From the NCBI GenBank assembly GCA_016293845.1, contig JAEDDH010000015.1, positions 31,823 through 95,822 of the forward strand: a stretch of DNA of 64,000 nt. The letters run 5' to 3'. Positions within the stretch are counted from its first letter, which is position 1, and each line of letters starts with the position of its first letter. The notes beneath the pieces were generated by a model. That model did not search any database. It had not been told where the DNA came from and worked only from the letters and a program-made list of their open reading frames with translations. Position numbers and translations under genes: made by a program. The DNA is from Bacteroidales bacterium (lineage in GTDB: Bacteria > Bacteroidota > Bacteroidia > Bacteroidales > UBA3824). Shown piece after piece: positions 54,562 to 61,975 of this stretch.

Positions 54562-56053
54562 TCTTTATTCTCGACATAGTGGTTTGGTAACAAGAATCTG
54601 ACAAACCTAAGGTTTTGAGTATTTCTTCCTTGGGTTTTCCTATTTCTAAGAGTATCAAAATTATTTTGTCGCGGGCAGATAGATTTTCGTATTCTGAATC
54701 AATTTTTTCAACGATTTCGGGATATAGTACATTGTATAATTCTAAAAAACAAACCATCTCAGGTTTGTTCCATTGCGAACAGTCTTTGCCTTCCATTATC
54801 TTATCGTATAGTTCTTTACCCGGGTGCTTGATTTTTTTGTTAAGTTCTTTTTCGGTGGCAAGTTCGTGACGAGTTGCGATAAGGTGTTTTTCGAGATCTT
54901 CTATTTGAAGCTTAGTTTCTTTCTGCTTTTTGTTTAATTTACAAGTTATACAAATGGTGATTATTAATAATATGGATAGTGTGATGATTGTAACTATATT
55001 AGGTGATATTTTTATATTACTTTTTGGTATTATTGCATTGCCGTATACTACTGGCTTTTTTTGTTGATAGCGTTTAATAAGGGAGTCCTTTTCTGCGATA
55101 ATCTGTTTTTGGAGGTTGATTACTTCGTTGAGATTGTTTTCTGCCATTTTGCATCCGATTTGTATTTGAAGCAATTCGGTTCTACTTTCCGACCAAGCGG
55201 CGTCAAAGCATTCTTTACAGAGTTTTTCTGCCTCTGTTACATTGCCTTGGTATAGATATATACGGGCAAGATTCTTCTTGCTCAGTTTAGAGTCGGGATC
55301 AATTTCGAGGCCCTTTTCGAAATATATTTTGGCAGATTCCATATTTATTCCTATATTAAGTTCGCCTAATCCATTGTATATGAATGCTATATCCTTCGGT
55401 TTGAGATAATCGCGTAGAGTCAGAGCATCGTGTAAGTCTATATTTGCGTTTGCAGTATCTCCATACATTTTGGAGTAGGTGGCTTTGTTGAGGGCTGCGT
55501 ACGCAATTTGTTGATTGTTATTGGCTTTTTTGGCATATTCTCCCTGTTTCTCTATCATATCCTTGGCTTGCGTTGATTCGCCTATCCACAAGTAGAAGTG
55601 TAACCTATACCAACAGGCCTTAGACAGAAGGTAGTTGTCGGAAAGTTGTTCCGCTAAATCTGTTCCCTTTTTAAAGTAGTAGTGGCAACTGTCGAGTTGG
55701 TCTGAAAATATAAAATTGTAGTATCCCTTGATTAGGTAGACTTCGGCAAGGTGTTTTAGGTCGTTGGTAGAATAAAAGTATTTTTCAGATTTGTTGAGCA
55801 AATATATCGTCGAGGAGTCATAAATGAGATTATCTTTCAACCGTATGGACAGTAGAATGTATAGGGCCGAGTCGCTTTTGTTTTGTAGTGTCGTGCCAGT
55901 TGAATCAAGCAAATATATGGACGAATCTATCTTGTTCTCTCTCGACATTATATCGACTGTCTCCAACTGTCTGTATCTTTCAGTCTTTTTGTCTGAACAC
56001 GCTACAAAGTAGAATAAAACTATTATCAATATCGCTTTAAATGTATCTTTCAT
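54542..56053 (-). CDS. TPR lipoprotein regulator with transmembrane helix and HTH-like tail
   Basis: A ~503-residue protein with a lipoprotein-type signal ending FYFVACSDKK, tetratricopeptide repeats over ~60-320, a TM helix (VTIITLSILLIITICITCKL) near 365-385, a coiled coil, and a cytoplasmic C-terminus (about 450-503) with NLSARDKIILILLEIGKPKE and then a GLSDSC helix, like the DNA-binding HTH of Bacteroidetes TPR regulators. It could sense envelope signals and act on DNA. I chose the ATG at 56053 because the in-frame 56077 start overlaps the promoter element. It is divergent from the NVEALA cassette, so it is a likely local regulator. Confidence 0.7.
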   Translation of the reverse strand: MKDTFKAILIIVLFYFVACSDKKTERYRQLETVDIMSRENKIDSSIYLLDSTGTTLQNKSDSALYILLSIRLKDNLIYDSSTIYLLNKSEKYFYSTNDLKHLAEVYLIKGYYNFIFSDQLDSCHYYFKKGTDLAEQLSDNYLLSKACWYRLHFYLWIGESTQAKDMIEKQGEYAKKANNNQQIAYAALNKATYSKMYGDTANANIDLHDALTLRDYLKPKDIAFIYNGLGELNIGINMESAKIYFEKGLEIDPDSKLSKKNLARIYLYQGNVTEAEKLCKECFDAAWSESRTELLQIQIGCKMAENNLNEVINLQKQIIAEKDSLIKRYQQKKPVVYGNAIIPKSNIKISPNIVTIITLSILLIITICITCKLNKKQKETKLQIEDLEKHLIATRHELATEKELNKKIKHPGKELYDKIMEGKDCSQWNKPEMVCFLELYNVLYPEIVEKIDSEYENLSARDKIILILLEIGKPKEEILKTLGLSDSCYQTTMSRIKTKNANT

Positions 56054-56074
56054 TGACTTAAATGTTTTCAGCCG

Positions 56075-56082
56075 CAAATTTA
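56075..56082 (-). promoter_or_regulatory. -7 element for the TPR regulator
   Basis: CAAATTTA reads TAAATTTG on the minus strand, matching TAnnTTTG, 22 bases upstream of the ATG at 56053. A possible -33 (CAAA at 56106) is 23 bases away. Confidence 0.5.
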
Positions 56083-56116
56083 TATTAATTTTTTGTTATT
56101 TGTGGCAAAATTTCTA

Positions 56117-56141
56117 TTTTTTTTTTTTTTTTTTTTTTTTT
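56117..56141 (+). repeat. Run of 25 T
   Basis: A homopolymer of 25 T lies between the divergent regulator and the NVEALA cassette. Tracts of this length are unstable by slippage and could tune either promoter. Shorter runs (14 and 11) sit next to the promoters of the two later cassettes. Confidence 0.8.
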
Positions 56142-56214
56142 GAACGCATTGTAAATCAGTTATTTAGTGTAATATTATGTTATTTGCTCGTTTATGTTAT
56201 TGAAAATTAGTTGC

Positions 56215-56303
56215 TTACAATAATTGATATTTTTGTAATTGCCTTACAAAATGTTCCATTATTGTAATTTTTCTTACATTTTTGGGTAAATAATAATGTA
56301 AGA
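56215..56303. promoter_or_regulatory. Cluster of TTACA/TGTAA inverted repeats (possible operators)
   Basis: TTTTGTAA at 56230-56237 and TTACAAAA at 56243-56250 form an inverted repeat with a 5-base spacer. TGTAA at 56262-56266 and TTACA at 56273-56277 form a second with 6 bases, centred about 30 bases away. Extra half-sites lie at 56215 and 56298. The array precedes the cassette promoter at 56359-56389 and fits tandem operators for a dimeric regulator. Confidence 0.5.
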
Positions 56304-56358
56304 ATTGTCTAATGTGCTTATGTATAGTTAGTTGCTCTTAAGAGCGTTTTTTAGGGTA

Positions 56359-56389
56359 TTGCATTTTATTTTTTTCTACTATAATTTTG
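56359..56389 (+). promoter_or_regulatory. Promoter of the first NVEALA cassette
   Basis: TTG at 56359-56361, a 20-base spacer, then TAATTTTG at 56382-56389, 49 bases upstream of the first small ORF. A short palindrome GCTCTTAAGAGC (56334-56345) lies just upstream. Confidence 0.6.
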
Positions 56390-56438
56390 CCTCCGTAATT
56401 ATTTAACAAAACGCTAATTAATAATTAAAGATAAAGAA

Positions 56439-56636
56439 ATGAAACGACAAAAGATTACAAGCAACACAAAAAAGAACCTGTTATTAGGCGTATTGCTTTT
56501 AGGCTTATTCATCGGGTATCCGTTGTATCCTACTCCGGATTATCCTTGGCCTCGACCAGTCGGTAAGAAACTGCCTGGGCAGCCATCGCAACCGCCTGTG
56601 AAGCCGCTATCAACATATACTATTAATATAGAATAA
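56439..56636 (+). CDS. Small Pro-rich exported or membrane peptide
   Basis: A 65-residue ORF: basic start (MKRQKITSNTKKN), one hydrophobic segment (LLLGVLLLGLFIGYPL, about 14-29), and a Pro-rich tail (PDYPWPRPVGKKLPGQ). I do not recognise a family. It is the first ORF after the promoter, so it leads the cassette transcript. It could be a short secreted peptide or an anchored one. Confidence 0.5.
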   Translation: MKRQKITSNTKKNLLLGVLLLGLFIGYPLYPTPDYPWPRPVGKKLPGQPSQPPVKPLSTYTINIE

Positions 56637-56679
56637 AAACGCACGGGGCATCCGTTAGAAATACTTTAAAATCGATACA

Positions 56680-56898
56680 ATGTTGGATATCAACTATAAA
56701 ATATTGGTTTTCAGTGGTTTTAGAACAAACCAAGACCTTGTTCTGAAAACGGGTGTCCCTCTGCTATATCAAATAACAAACGGGACGGTGAGTCGCTACC
56801 TTCCAAGTACCACCACCGCCCCAATTATTAACCCCAAATATAAAAAGGAGGTCAACGAAAGATACGTAGTTAGCAGTAAAAGGTTGCCTACGGAGTAG
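56680..56898 (+). CDS. Possible small ORF overlapping the leader element
   Basis: A 72-codon frame starting MLDINYKILVFSGFRTNQDL. Its end overlaps the first hairpin of the structured leader (56882-56900), which argues that either translation affects the RNA fold or the ORF is spurious. No homology is recognised. It occupies the position of the 35-codon ORF in the other two cassettes and also ends after an AAAAGGAGGT motif. Confidence 0.25.
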   Translation: MLDINYKILVFSGFRTNQDLVLKTGVPLLYQITNGTVSRYLPSTTTAPIINPKYKKEVNERYVVSSKRLPTE

Positions 56899-56990
56899 CC
56901 AATCCCGAAACGATGCCCAAGGCGGGATGTAAATCTATACCAAGGGCGATGTCCCGAGCGCAGGGTAGGGAGGAAGAAAGTTGTCCTGCA
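56878..56990 (+). ncRNA. Structured leader RNA, copy 1
   Basis: Four hairpins can be drawn. P1: GGTTGC 56882-56887 with GTAGCC 56895-56900. P2: ATCCCG 56902-56907 with CGGGAT 56923-56928. P3: GGG 56944-56946 with CCC 56953-56955. P4: GCAGGG 56960-56965 with TCCTGC 56984-56989. The same order recurs in copies 2 and 3, with pairing kept by wobble changes in P1 (C to T at 56896) and P4. It ends 30 bases before the NVEALA start, so it is in the 5' UTR. I do not recognise a known riboswitch class. Confidence 0.65.
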
Positions 56991-57019
56991 AATTTATAAT
57001 GTAATAAAATTTTATGATA

Positions 57020-57469
57020 ATGAAAAAATTTTTTATTTGTGCAGCCGTAGTTGCTGCATCGATTTTCGGAGTAATGAAGGCAACTGACGTAATTTCAAAC
57101 AGCAATATGTCAGATGTGCAGTTGGAGAATGTGGAGGCAATTGCAAATCCCGAGGGACTTATGGAAGAAGGACCGTATTACCCATTAAGCGAACCTAAAT
57201 TAAAGGTTCAGGAATCATGGAATAATTCCACCTCTCAAAATAACTCTAACTCACAAACTAAAGATAATAAATGTGGTTTAGAGGGAAAAGGAGGCTATAC
57301 AATTGGAGGTGGACCGGAAGGATCCATAGGGGGCAATATTAGTAGGGATAAAGAAACTTCCCAAAGTTCTAATACACAAGAAAATGGTTCCTACAATGTT
57401 CAGGTAAACATGTATGTCCAAGGATGTGTAGGAAGTTCAGGAACTCATTGTACACCTGTGTATCTCTAA
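57020..57469 (+). CDS. NVEALA-type exported peptide (cassette 1)
   Basis: A 149-residue exported protein: hydrophobic leader (KKFFICAAVVAASIFGVMKA), then LENVEAIANPEG, the NVEALA-like motif of a Bacteroidota peptide family (PF14055-type). The mature part is Asn/Ser/Gln-rich and Gly-rich (YTIGGGPEGSIGGNIS) and ends with a two-Cys tail, VQGCVGSSGTHCTPVYL. The start is taken at 57020; an ATG at 57014 would add two residues. Family function is unknown; the leader resembles those of exported, possibly processed peptides. A hairpin separates it from the propeller gene. Confidence 0.75.
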   Translation: MKKFFICAAVVAASIFGVMKATDVISNSNMSDVQLENVEAIANPEGLMEEGPYYPLSEPKLKVQESWNNSTSQNNSNSQTKDNKCGLEGKGGYTIGGGPEGSIGGNISRDKETSQSSNTQENGSYNVQVNMYVQGCVGSSGTHCTPVYL

Positions 57470-57489
57470 TATTATTTTCAAGTTTTATT

Positions 57490-57526
57490 CACAAAGTGGA
57501 AGATGTTTTTTCGCTTCCATTTTGTG
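57490..57526 (+). terminator. Stem-loop between peptide and propeller genes (cassette 1)
   Basis: CACAAAGTGGAAG (57490-57502) pairs with CTTCCATTTTGTG (57514-57526): 13 pairs, one G-T wobble, and an 11-base loop. TTTAGTTTTTT follows 5-15 bases later. It could act as a partial terminator or as an mRNA-stabilising end for the peptide message. Confidence 0.6.
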
Positions 57527-57556
57527 ATATTTAGTTTTTTAATTGAAATTATTACA

Positions 57557-58723
57557 ATGAAAAAAAATATTATCTTTTCATGTTTGATTGCTTTAACAGC
57601 TTTCGCATGTTCAAATAATAAACTAGTGGGTATTATATTAGAACACGATATTATTGAGGAATATAATTTCAACGACTGCCTATCTAACGTTGATTATAAA
57701 TTGGATGACATTTTAGATAGTATGAGAATTATTTCTCTTGAATCCAATGACATATCGCTAATTGGCAATACCTACAAGTTGATAGTAACAGACAAAAGAA
57801 TCTATATATACGATGATTACCAAGAGTATGGTTTAATTATTTTCGATTCCAATGGTAAATTTTTAAAGCGAATTGAAAGAGGCAATGGACCTGGTGAGTA
57901 TCAGCGTATCCTAAGCATAGCATTCGACAAATATCAACAGGAACTGTTAATACTAACAAATCCATATTTACTAAAATATGATGCCGATGGCAATTACATT
58001 TCAACTATTGAATTGGATTATCCTACAGATAATATTGTGGGGTGTACACAAGACAAATATTTGTTTAGTAAGGTTTACGGACATCAGAGCAAAGATAATG
58101 GTGACATAGACTCATATTCGCTATTGGTCGCAGATAAGAACGGCAGCTTATTGCAAATGTTAATGCCTTACAATAACACTATAATACCTATGCGTACTGG
58201 TTCATGTGTTTATGATGATAAAATATCAATAGGTCTGTCTCATTGTGATTCAATTTACTATTTCGATAATGATTCACTGTTCCATTATAGAAATTTAGAC
58301 TTTTCTTCCAAGAAATTAGATATCAGCCAATTTACAACATATCAGGATTATATACAAAGTTATTTGACAAAAATTGAATCCGACCGGTTATTTTTCAACG
58401 GTACTTTTTTTGAGAATAAGTCGCATTTTATTTTACCCCTAAACATGGGGCGCACATCATATTTGATTTTTGTTGACAAAGAGAGTGGTAAGACTCATTC
58501 AGGTAAATTGCAATTTTATGATAATACCTCAGCGATTCCTATTTTGGCACCTATGGGAGTTTCAGATAGTTGGTTCTATGCATTAGGTAATCCGGCAGAT
58601 TATAAGCACGGTTCGCTATCCAATCCTAAATACCTAAGCAAAGAAGATGTCGCTAAATTAGAAAGCCTGACCCCTGATGACAACCCATATATAATGTTTT
58701 ATAAACTCAAACGCTTTGAATAA
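57557..58723 (+). CDS. 6-bladed beta-propeller lipoprotein (cassette 1)
   Basis: A 388-residue lipoprotein: signal with lipobox ALTAFAC (Cys17). The body has propeller repeats such as GLIIFDSNGKFLKRIERGNG, PGEYQRI and LLKYDADGNYISTIELDY, and the family end DDNPYIMFYKLKRFE. This fits the Bacteroidota 6-bladed beta-propeller family (PF17170-type), of unknown function. I chose the ATG at 57557 over the upstream frame because it gives the lipobox directly. It is followed by a thioredoxin-like gene overlapping by 8 bases. Confidence 0.8.
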   Translation: MKKNIIFSCLIALTAFACSNNKLVGIILEHDIIEEYNFNDCLSNVDYKLDDILDSMRIISLESNDISLIGNTYKLIVTDKRIYIYDDYQEYGLIIFDSNGKFLKRIERGNGPGEYQRILSIAFDKYQQELLILTNPYLLKYDADGNYISTIELDYPTDNIVGCTQDKYLFSKVYGHQSKDNGDIDSYSLLVADKNGSLLQMLMPYNNTIIPMRTGSCVYDDKISIGLSHCDSIYYFDNDSLFHYRNLDFSSKKLDISQFTTYQDYIQSYLTKIESDRLFFNGTFFENKSHFILPLNMGRTSYLIFVDKESGKTHSGKLQFYDNTSAIPILAPMGVSDSWFYALGNPADYKHGSLSNPKYLSKEDVAKLESLTPDDNPYIMFYKLKRFE

Positions 58724-59327
58724 GAAAAAATTAACGACAATTTTACTTGTCTTAGCTACTGTGCTTTATGTCGTTACGCTCTACAAATTATTCGTTCTCA
58801 GCGACACTGTAAAACAGTTTAGATCGATGATTATGAATCTAAAAAACAATGAAACAACATACAAGCGTGAAATATATTGTATAAAACAAAATTTTATGTC
58901 CAATTATTTCAAACGCTTTAGTGTAATTCCTTATATTGTTGATGCCAACGGTGATAGTATTTCGATCCACGACTTCTTTACAGAAAATGATTCTGTACTT
59001 CTTGTAAGTGTTATTTCTGAGGATTATTGTTCTGGTTGTAACCATTATGCTTTTGATTTGGTTAACAGTGTCAATTATCCAAAGACTATATTTCTTAACA
59101 AAAGCACTAAGAAATTCTCATTTATGAATATGAAACAGTCGTTTAATATGCCCGACAACAAATTGTTTGGTTGTTCAGATGAAATTACAGAAATTGATAG
59201 GATAGCTTATCCCTATTATGCATTCGTTACACCACCGAACATTATATCTGCAGTTTACATTCCGTCTGCTGGCAATAATAAGTTGGACAAGGAGATGCTG
59301 GAACGGATGTTAGGATTGTGGAAATAA
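58716..59327 (+). CDS. Membrane-anchored thioredoxin-like protein
   Basis: A 203-residue protein that starts with a TTG inside the end of the propeller gene (8-base overlap), so the two are translationally coupled. A TM anchor (about 6-28) precedes a thioredoxin-like domain whose redox centre is EDYCSGCNHYAF (CxxC). The cis-Pro region is in DRIAYPYYAFVT. It probably acts on disulfides in the periplasm; a link to the Cys-containing NVEALA peptides is suggestive but inferred. Confidence 0.7.
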   Translation: MNKKKLTTILLVLATVLYVVTLYKLFVLSDTVKQFRSMIMNLKNNETTYKREIYCIKQNFMSNYFKRFSVIPYIVDANGDSISIHDFFTENDSVLLVSVISEDYCSGCNHYAFDLVNSVNYPKTIFLNKSTKKFSFMNMKQSFNMPDNKLFGCSDEITEIDRIAYPYYAFVTPPNIISAVYIPSAGNNKLDKEMLERMLGLWK

Positions 59328-59335
59328 AAATATCT

Positions 59336-59461
59336 GAAACATTGTTCTTTGTGCTGAACAGTAGCGGAGAACTAGGTTGGCAGTTGCCAAAATGGTTTTA
59401 CTATTCGTTTTATCCATTACATTTATTAATTATTTGGATTATACAAACTTACGTTATATGA
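59336..59461 (+). pseudogene. C-terminal fragment of a TraX-family gene
   Basis: The frame reads TLFFVLNSSGELGWQLPKWF and then YYSFYPLHLLIIWII, ending at 59461. It matches the end of the intact TraX protein at 53836-54561 (QLPKWFYYHFYPVHL). No start or upstream part exists, so it is a truncated relic of a second TraX-type gene. Confidence 0.75.
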
Positions 59462-59640
59462 AACGATCTATTTTTTTGTTTACTACCCTTTCTGTTCTTA
59501 TTTCGGCTTGACCACCACATCTTCTCTCGATTACGCCATGGAATAGGCAGGTGATAACCGCCCCGAGCTTGAACGTGTGCTTGTCCATTACAAATCAGAA
59601 CCCGAAACACTTGCAGCCGCTGAAATGGTTTTCAGCGGCT
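59458..59640 (+). pseudogene. Remnant of a transglutaminase-like lipoprotein
   Basis: The ATG at 59458 gives a lipoprotein signal MKRSIFLFTTLSVLISA that meets TGA where the lipobox Cys codon should be. A one-base deletion explains it, because the -1 frame continues TTSSLDYAME, then a TAG where relatives have Gln, then AGDNRPELERVLVHYKSE and PETLAAAE. That matches the start of the Bacteroidota transglutaminase-like proteins (AGDNRPELEKVL pattern). The rest is missing and ends in a GC-rich palindrome. Confidence 0.6.
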
Positions 59641-59642
59641 GC
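59613..59642. repeat. Perfect 13-bp palindrome
   Basis: GCAGCCGCTGAAA (59613-59625) pairs perfectly with TTTCAGCGGCTGC (59630-59642) around a TGGT loop. It is GC-richer than the surroundings and resembles a REP-type element. Confidence 0.75.
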
Positions 59643-59731
59643 CGCGCCGGCGCTCCGTTTACAAAACCGGGGTGTCCCCCTCCTTTCTCCCGACCCTCCA
59701 AACTTAATATTAACTTAACGTTTTTTTTTTT

Positions 59732-59758
59732 TTTGTAAAGTTTGTTTGCGTATCTTTG
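59732..59758 (+). promoter_or_regulatory. Promoter of the second NVEALA cassette
   Basis: TATCTTTG at 59751-59758 matches TAnnTTTG. TTTG at 59732-59735 ends a run of 14 T (59721-59734), with 15 bases between, shorter than the usual 19-20. The spacing would change if the T run shifted. Confidence 0.55.
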
Positions 59759-59940
59759 TGGCGAAATAAAAACTGAACGAATAATGAACGTAAAGTTAAC
59801 ATATAATAAAGAAGAGGTGAAAGCCAGATCGTCGAAAACAAGGCCAATCACCTCCCAATGTCCAACCTTAGAAAAGGAGGTATTGCAATAAACGAGTAAA
59901 GCAATAAAAAGGTTGCCTACGGAGCAGCCAATCCCGAAAC
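59735..59940 (+). repeat. 206-base direct repeat, copy 1
   Basis: Aligns without gaps to 61952-62157, with a single mismatch that I can see (TATCTTTG against TATATTTG). It covers the promoter -7, the 35-codon ORF, the GGAGGT motif and the first hairpin of the leader. Confidence 0.85.
59784..59891 (+). CDS. 35-codon leader ORF (cassette 2)
   Basis: MNVKLTYNKEEVKARSSKTR and 15 further residues, stop TAA. It is identical in sequence to the ORF at 62001-62108. ACCTCC (59850-59855) can pair with GGAGGT (59876-59881) inside it. It may be a regulatory leader peptide or merely conserved DNA; no homology is recognised. Confidence 0.35.
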   Translation: MNVKLTYNKEEVKARSSKTRPITSQCPTLEKEVLQ

Positions 59941-60020
59941 AATGCTCAAGGCGGGATGTAAATCAATACCAAGGGCGATGTCCCGAGTGCAGGGTAGGGC
60001 GGAAGAGGTTTTCCCTGCGT
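59907..60020 (+). ncRNA. Structured leader RNA, copy 2
   Basis: P1: GGTTGC 59911-59916 with GCAGCC 59924-59929. P2: ATCCCG 59931-59936 with CGGGAT 59952-59957. P3: GGG 59973-59975 with CCC 59982-59984. P4: GCAGGG 59989-59994 with CCCTGC 60013-60018. It ends 34 bases before the NVEALA start. Confidence 0.65.
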
Positions 60021-60054
60021 ATAATATTATTAATTAATTTATAATAAGATATTT

Positions 60055-60441
60055 ATGAAAAAGATATTTTTATCGATAGGATTGGCAGCTTTGATGCTGA
60101 TTTCTGGAACTAATGTTTATATGGCGAACCAAACGAACTCAAGTGTGACTCTGAATTTACTTGACGTAGAACATACAGCAGAGGGCGAATCAAATGCTGT
60201 GCCGCCGTGGCTTGCAGCTGCCGTCCCTGTCGCCGAAGTAGTAGGAGCTGTGGCCGCAGTTGCTGCTCTTGGATATGTTATATATGACCATTGCACCAGT
60301 TCAGAAGAGGGGCATTTTGTTTTGGAAAGGGCGAATGAATGGAAACAAAACGGTGAGAAGCACGGATATAAGGAATATACTTGTTTACCTGGAGGCTCAG
60401 GTTGTGTCGTAGGAGGAGGCCCTTACGTTATAAATTATTAA
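60055..60441 (+). CDS. NVEALA-type exported peptide (cassette 2)
   Basis: A 128-residue protein: leader KKIFLSIGLAALMLISGTNV, then the motif LNLLDVEHTAEGESN where relatives have NVEALA. It continues with VPPWLAAAVP, a hydrophobic helix (VVGAVAAVAALGYVIYD), and ends in a Gly-rich tail with Cys (GGSGCVVGGGPYVINY). The leader is nearly identical to that of cassette 3 while the rest differs. Function is unknown. Confidence 0.75.
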   Translation: MKKIFLSIGLAALMLISGTNVYMANQTNSSVTLNLLDVEHTAEGESNAVPPWLAAAVPVAEVVGAVAAVAALGYVIYDHCTSSEEGHFVLERANEWKQNGEKHGYKEYTCLPGGSGCVVGGGPYVINY

Positions 60442-60447
60442 TTTTAC

Positions 60448-60486
60448 AGCAGAATGGATTTCATTGCCATTCTGCTTTTATTTTTT
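60448..60486 (+). terminator. Stem-loop/terminator between peptide and propeller genes (cassette 2)
   Basis: AGCAGAATGG (60448-60457) pairs perfectly with CCATTCTGCT (60467-60476), 9-base loop, followed by TTTATTTTTT. It has the form of an intrinsic terminator inside the cassette, which would make the propeller gene less expressed than the peptide. Confidence 0.75.
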
Positions 60487-60494
60487 CTCATGTA

Positions 60495-61679
60495 ATGAAA
60501 ACTTATTTGTTGATATTCTCAGTGATTATGACATTTTCTGCCGTTAACTGTGGTTGCCAACAGAACGGGGTTGCTGAGGTTTTTTGCGACTCTTCGCTTG
60601 TTACATACGAATTTTCAACAATAATAGAATCCGATACCATTAGTTTGGATGACCTTATTGACACTGTTGGAGTCATTAAACTGGAAACGACGCCCGAATC
60701 GTTGTTAAGTAAAATCCGTCAGATTGTTATAGGAAACGACTATATTTATGTGCTTGATTATCTGTCGGGTGGAGGTGTTGCTATTTTTGATAGAATTAGT
60801 GGTTCTTTTGTCCGCAGACTTTCGGTAGGTAACGGTCCTGCTGATATCTATGTGCCTCAATCTATTTCTTTTAACAGAAATACAGATGAACTGGTTGTAG
60901 GGATGTGGCAGATAGTAAAAGTTTTCTCTTCCAATGGAGAATACATCAGGTCGTTCACTCTGCCTTTTATGATTCAGGATATTCTTTGCTGTGATGGTGG
61001 ATACTTATTGTCCCAACTTCCTAGTCAGAATTCACGCAATCGTTTTTCAGTGATACATACTGATTCTGTTTTTAATATCAAAAAGGTTTTCTTTTCAACT
61101 GCTAACGTTGCCGAGTGTATTACTTCTTATCCATTTTGCCATCTTGCCGATGGATCATTTATTATTTGTCAACCTTTTAATTATCTTCTTTTTTCATATG
61201 ATTATGAAACTTTTAAGCCAGCAATTGCTTTGGACTTAGGTGAAAGGCAGTTTTTGACTGATAATCTTTTGGATTATCAGGAGTTTTTTTCTAAGTTTAA
61301 GGATACAGATGTGGCTTTTTTTGGAGTCTTTTCTGAAATTTTTAATTATCAGTATTTTAGTTTTGAAACTGGTGATACTAAAATGATAGATGTTTATTAC
61401 AATAAACCGAGCGGTCGAATGCGTTGTGGTTATAAACTTACAGATATACTATCAGATAATCTTATTTGTTGTTCTCAATTTGCAGGTGCTTATAACAATT
61501 GTTTTGTCGGTTATTTTTCTTGGGATAGTTTTTCCCCTGATTGCGACAAGTCAACATTGTTTGTAAATACAGGCAACCTTACACAAGATGTTGTCGACAA
61601 GGTCAAAAGCCTTAAAGAAGACGACAATCCCCTTATTATCCTCTACCGCCTTAAAGACATTCCCGCCGATACTGAATAG
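60495..61679 (+). CDS. 6-bladed beta-propeller lipoprotein (cassette 2)
   Basis: A 394-residue lipoprotein with a signal (MKTYLLIFSVIMTFSAVNC, Cys19 or Cys21). The propeller segments include YVLDYLSGGGVAIFDRI, SGSFVRRLSVGNGPADIYV, and the end VDKVKSLKEDDNPLIILYRL. It is the paralogue of the cassette 1 and 3 propellers and ends with the same DDNPLIILY-type tail. The start at 60495 follows the terminator, and the longer frame from 60381 overlaps the peptide gene and is not used. Confidence 0.8.
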   Translation: MKTYLLIFSVIMTFSAVNCGCQQNGVAEVFCDSSLVTYEFSTIIESDTISLDDLIDTVGVIKLETTPESLLSKIRQIVIGNDYIYVLDYLSGGGVAIFDRISGSFVRRLSVGNGPADIYVPQSISFNRNTDELVVGMWQIVKVFSSNGEYIRSFTLPFMIQDILCCDGGYLLSQLPSQNSRNRFSVIHTDSVFNIKKVFFSTANVAECITSYPFCHLADGSFIICQPFNYLLFSYDYETFKPAIALDLGERQFLTDNLLDYQEFFSKFKDTDVAFFGVFSEIFNYQYFSFETGDTKMIDVYYNKPSGRMRCGYKLTDILSDNLICCSQFAGAYNNCFVGYFSWDSFSPDCDKSTLFVNTGNLTQDVVDKVKSLKEDDNPLIILYRLKDIPADTE

Positions 61680-61689
61680 CTCTGACTGT

Positions 61690-61950
61690 CCTTACCATCT
61701 AAATCCACCCACGGAACGGATTTTGACTTCAAGAATGTAAAACTTATGTTCGATAACTTGGTGGATATCGAACTTTGAATATATGAAATCATTACACTCT
61801 CGCCGGATATCGGCGGAAACAATGGTTTTGAGCGGCTGTGAAGCCGGCACTGTGGAGATGTTCCTGCGGTGTCCCTCGGATTTTGCTTGTTTTAAAGCAA
61901 TAATGTTGCTTAATTATCAAACTTAACATTAACTTAACGTTTTTTTTTTT
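61690..61950 (+). other. Intergenic relic with short open frames
   Basis: The segment holds an open frame ending DFDFKNVKLMFDNLVDIEL and, from 61782, an unrelated small frame. Parts of 61810-61870 resemble 59625-59680 (SGC-AG-like frames and GTGTCCC). A run of 11 T lies at 61940-61950. I see no intact gene; it looks like the decayed counterpart of the region at 59.46-59.73 kb. Confidence 0.5.
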
Positions 61951-61975
61951 GGTAAAGTTTGTTTGCGTATATTTG
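61948..61975 (+). promoter_or_regulatory. Promoter of the third NVEALA cassette
   Basis: TATATTTG at 61968-61975 matches TAnnTTTG. TTTG at 61948-61951 ends the 11-T run, with a 16-base spacer, one base longer than in cassette 2. Confidence 0.55.

Noticed and set aside
59588..59851. Minus-strand 87-codon frame
   Set aside because: It crosses the promoter, leader and pseudogene on the opposite strand and shows no domain.
60381..60494. Upstream extension of the cassette 2 propeller gene
   Set aside because: It overlaps the NVEALA peptide and terminator; the lipoprotein signal starts at 60495.
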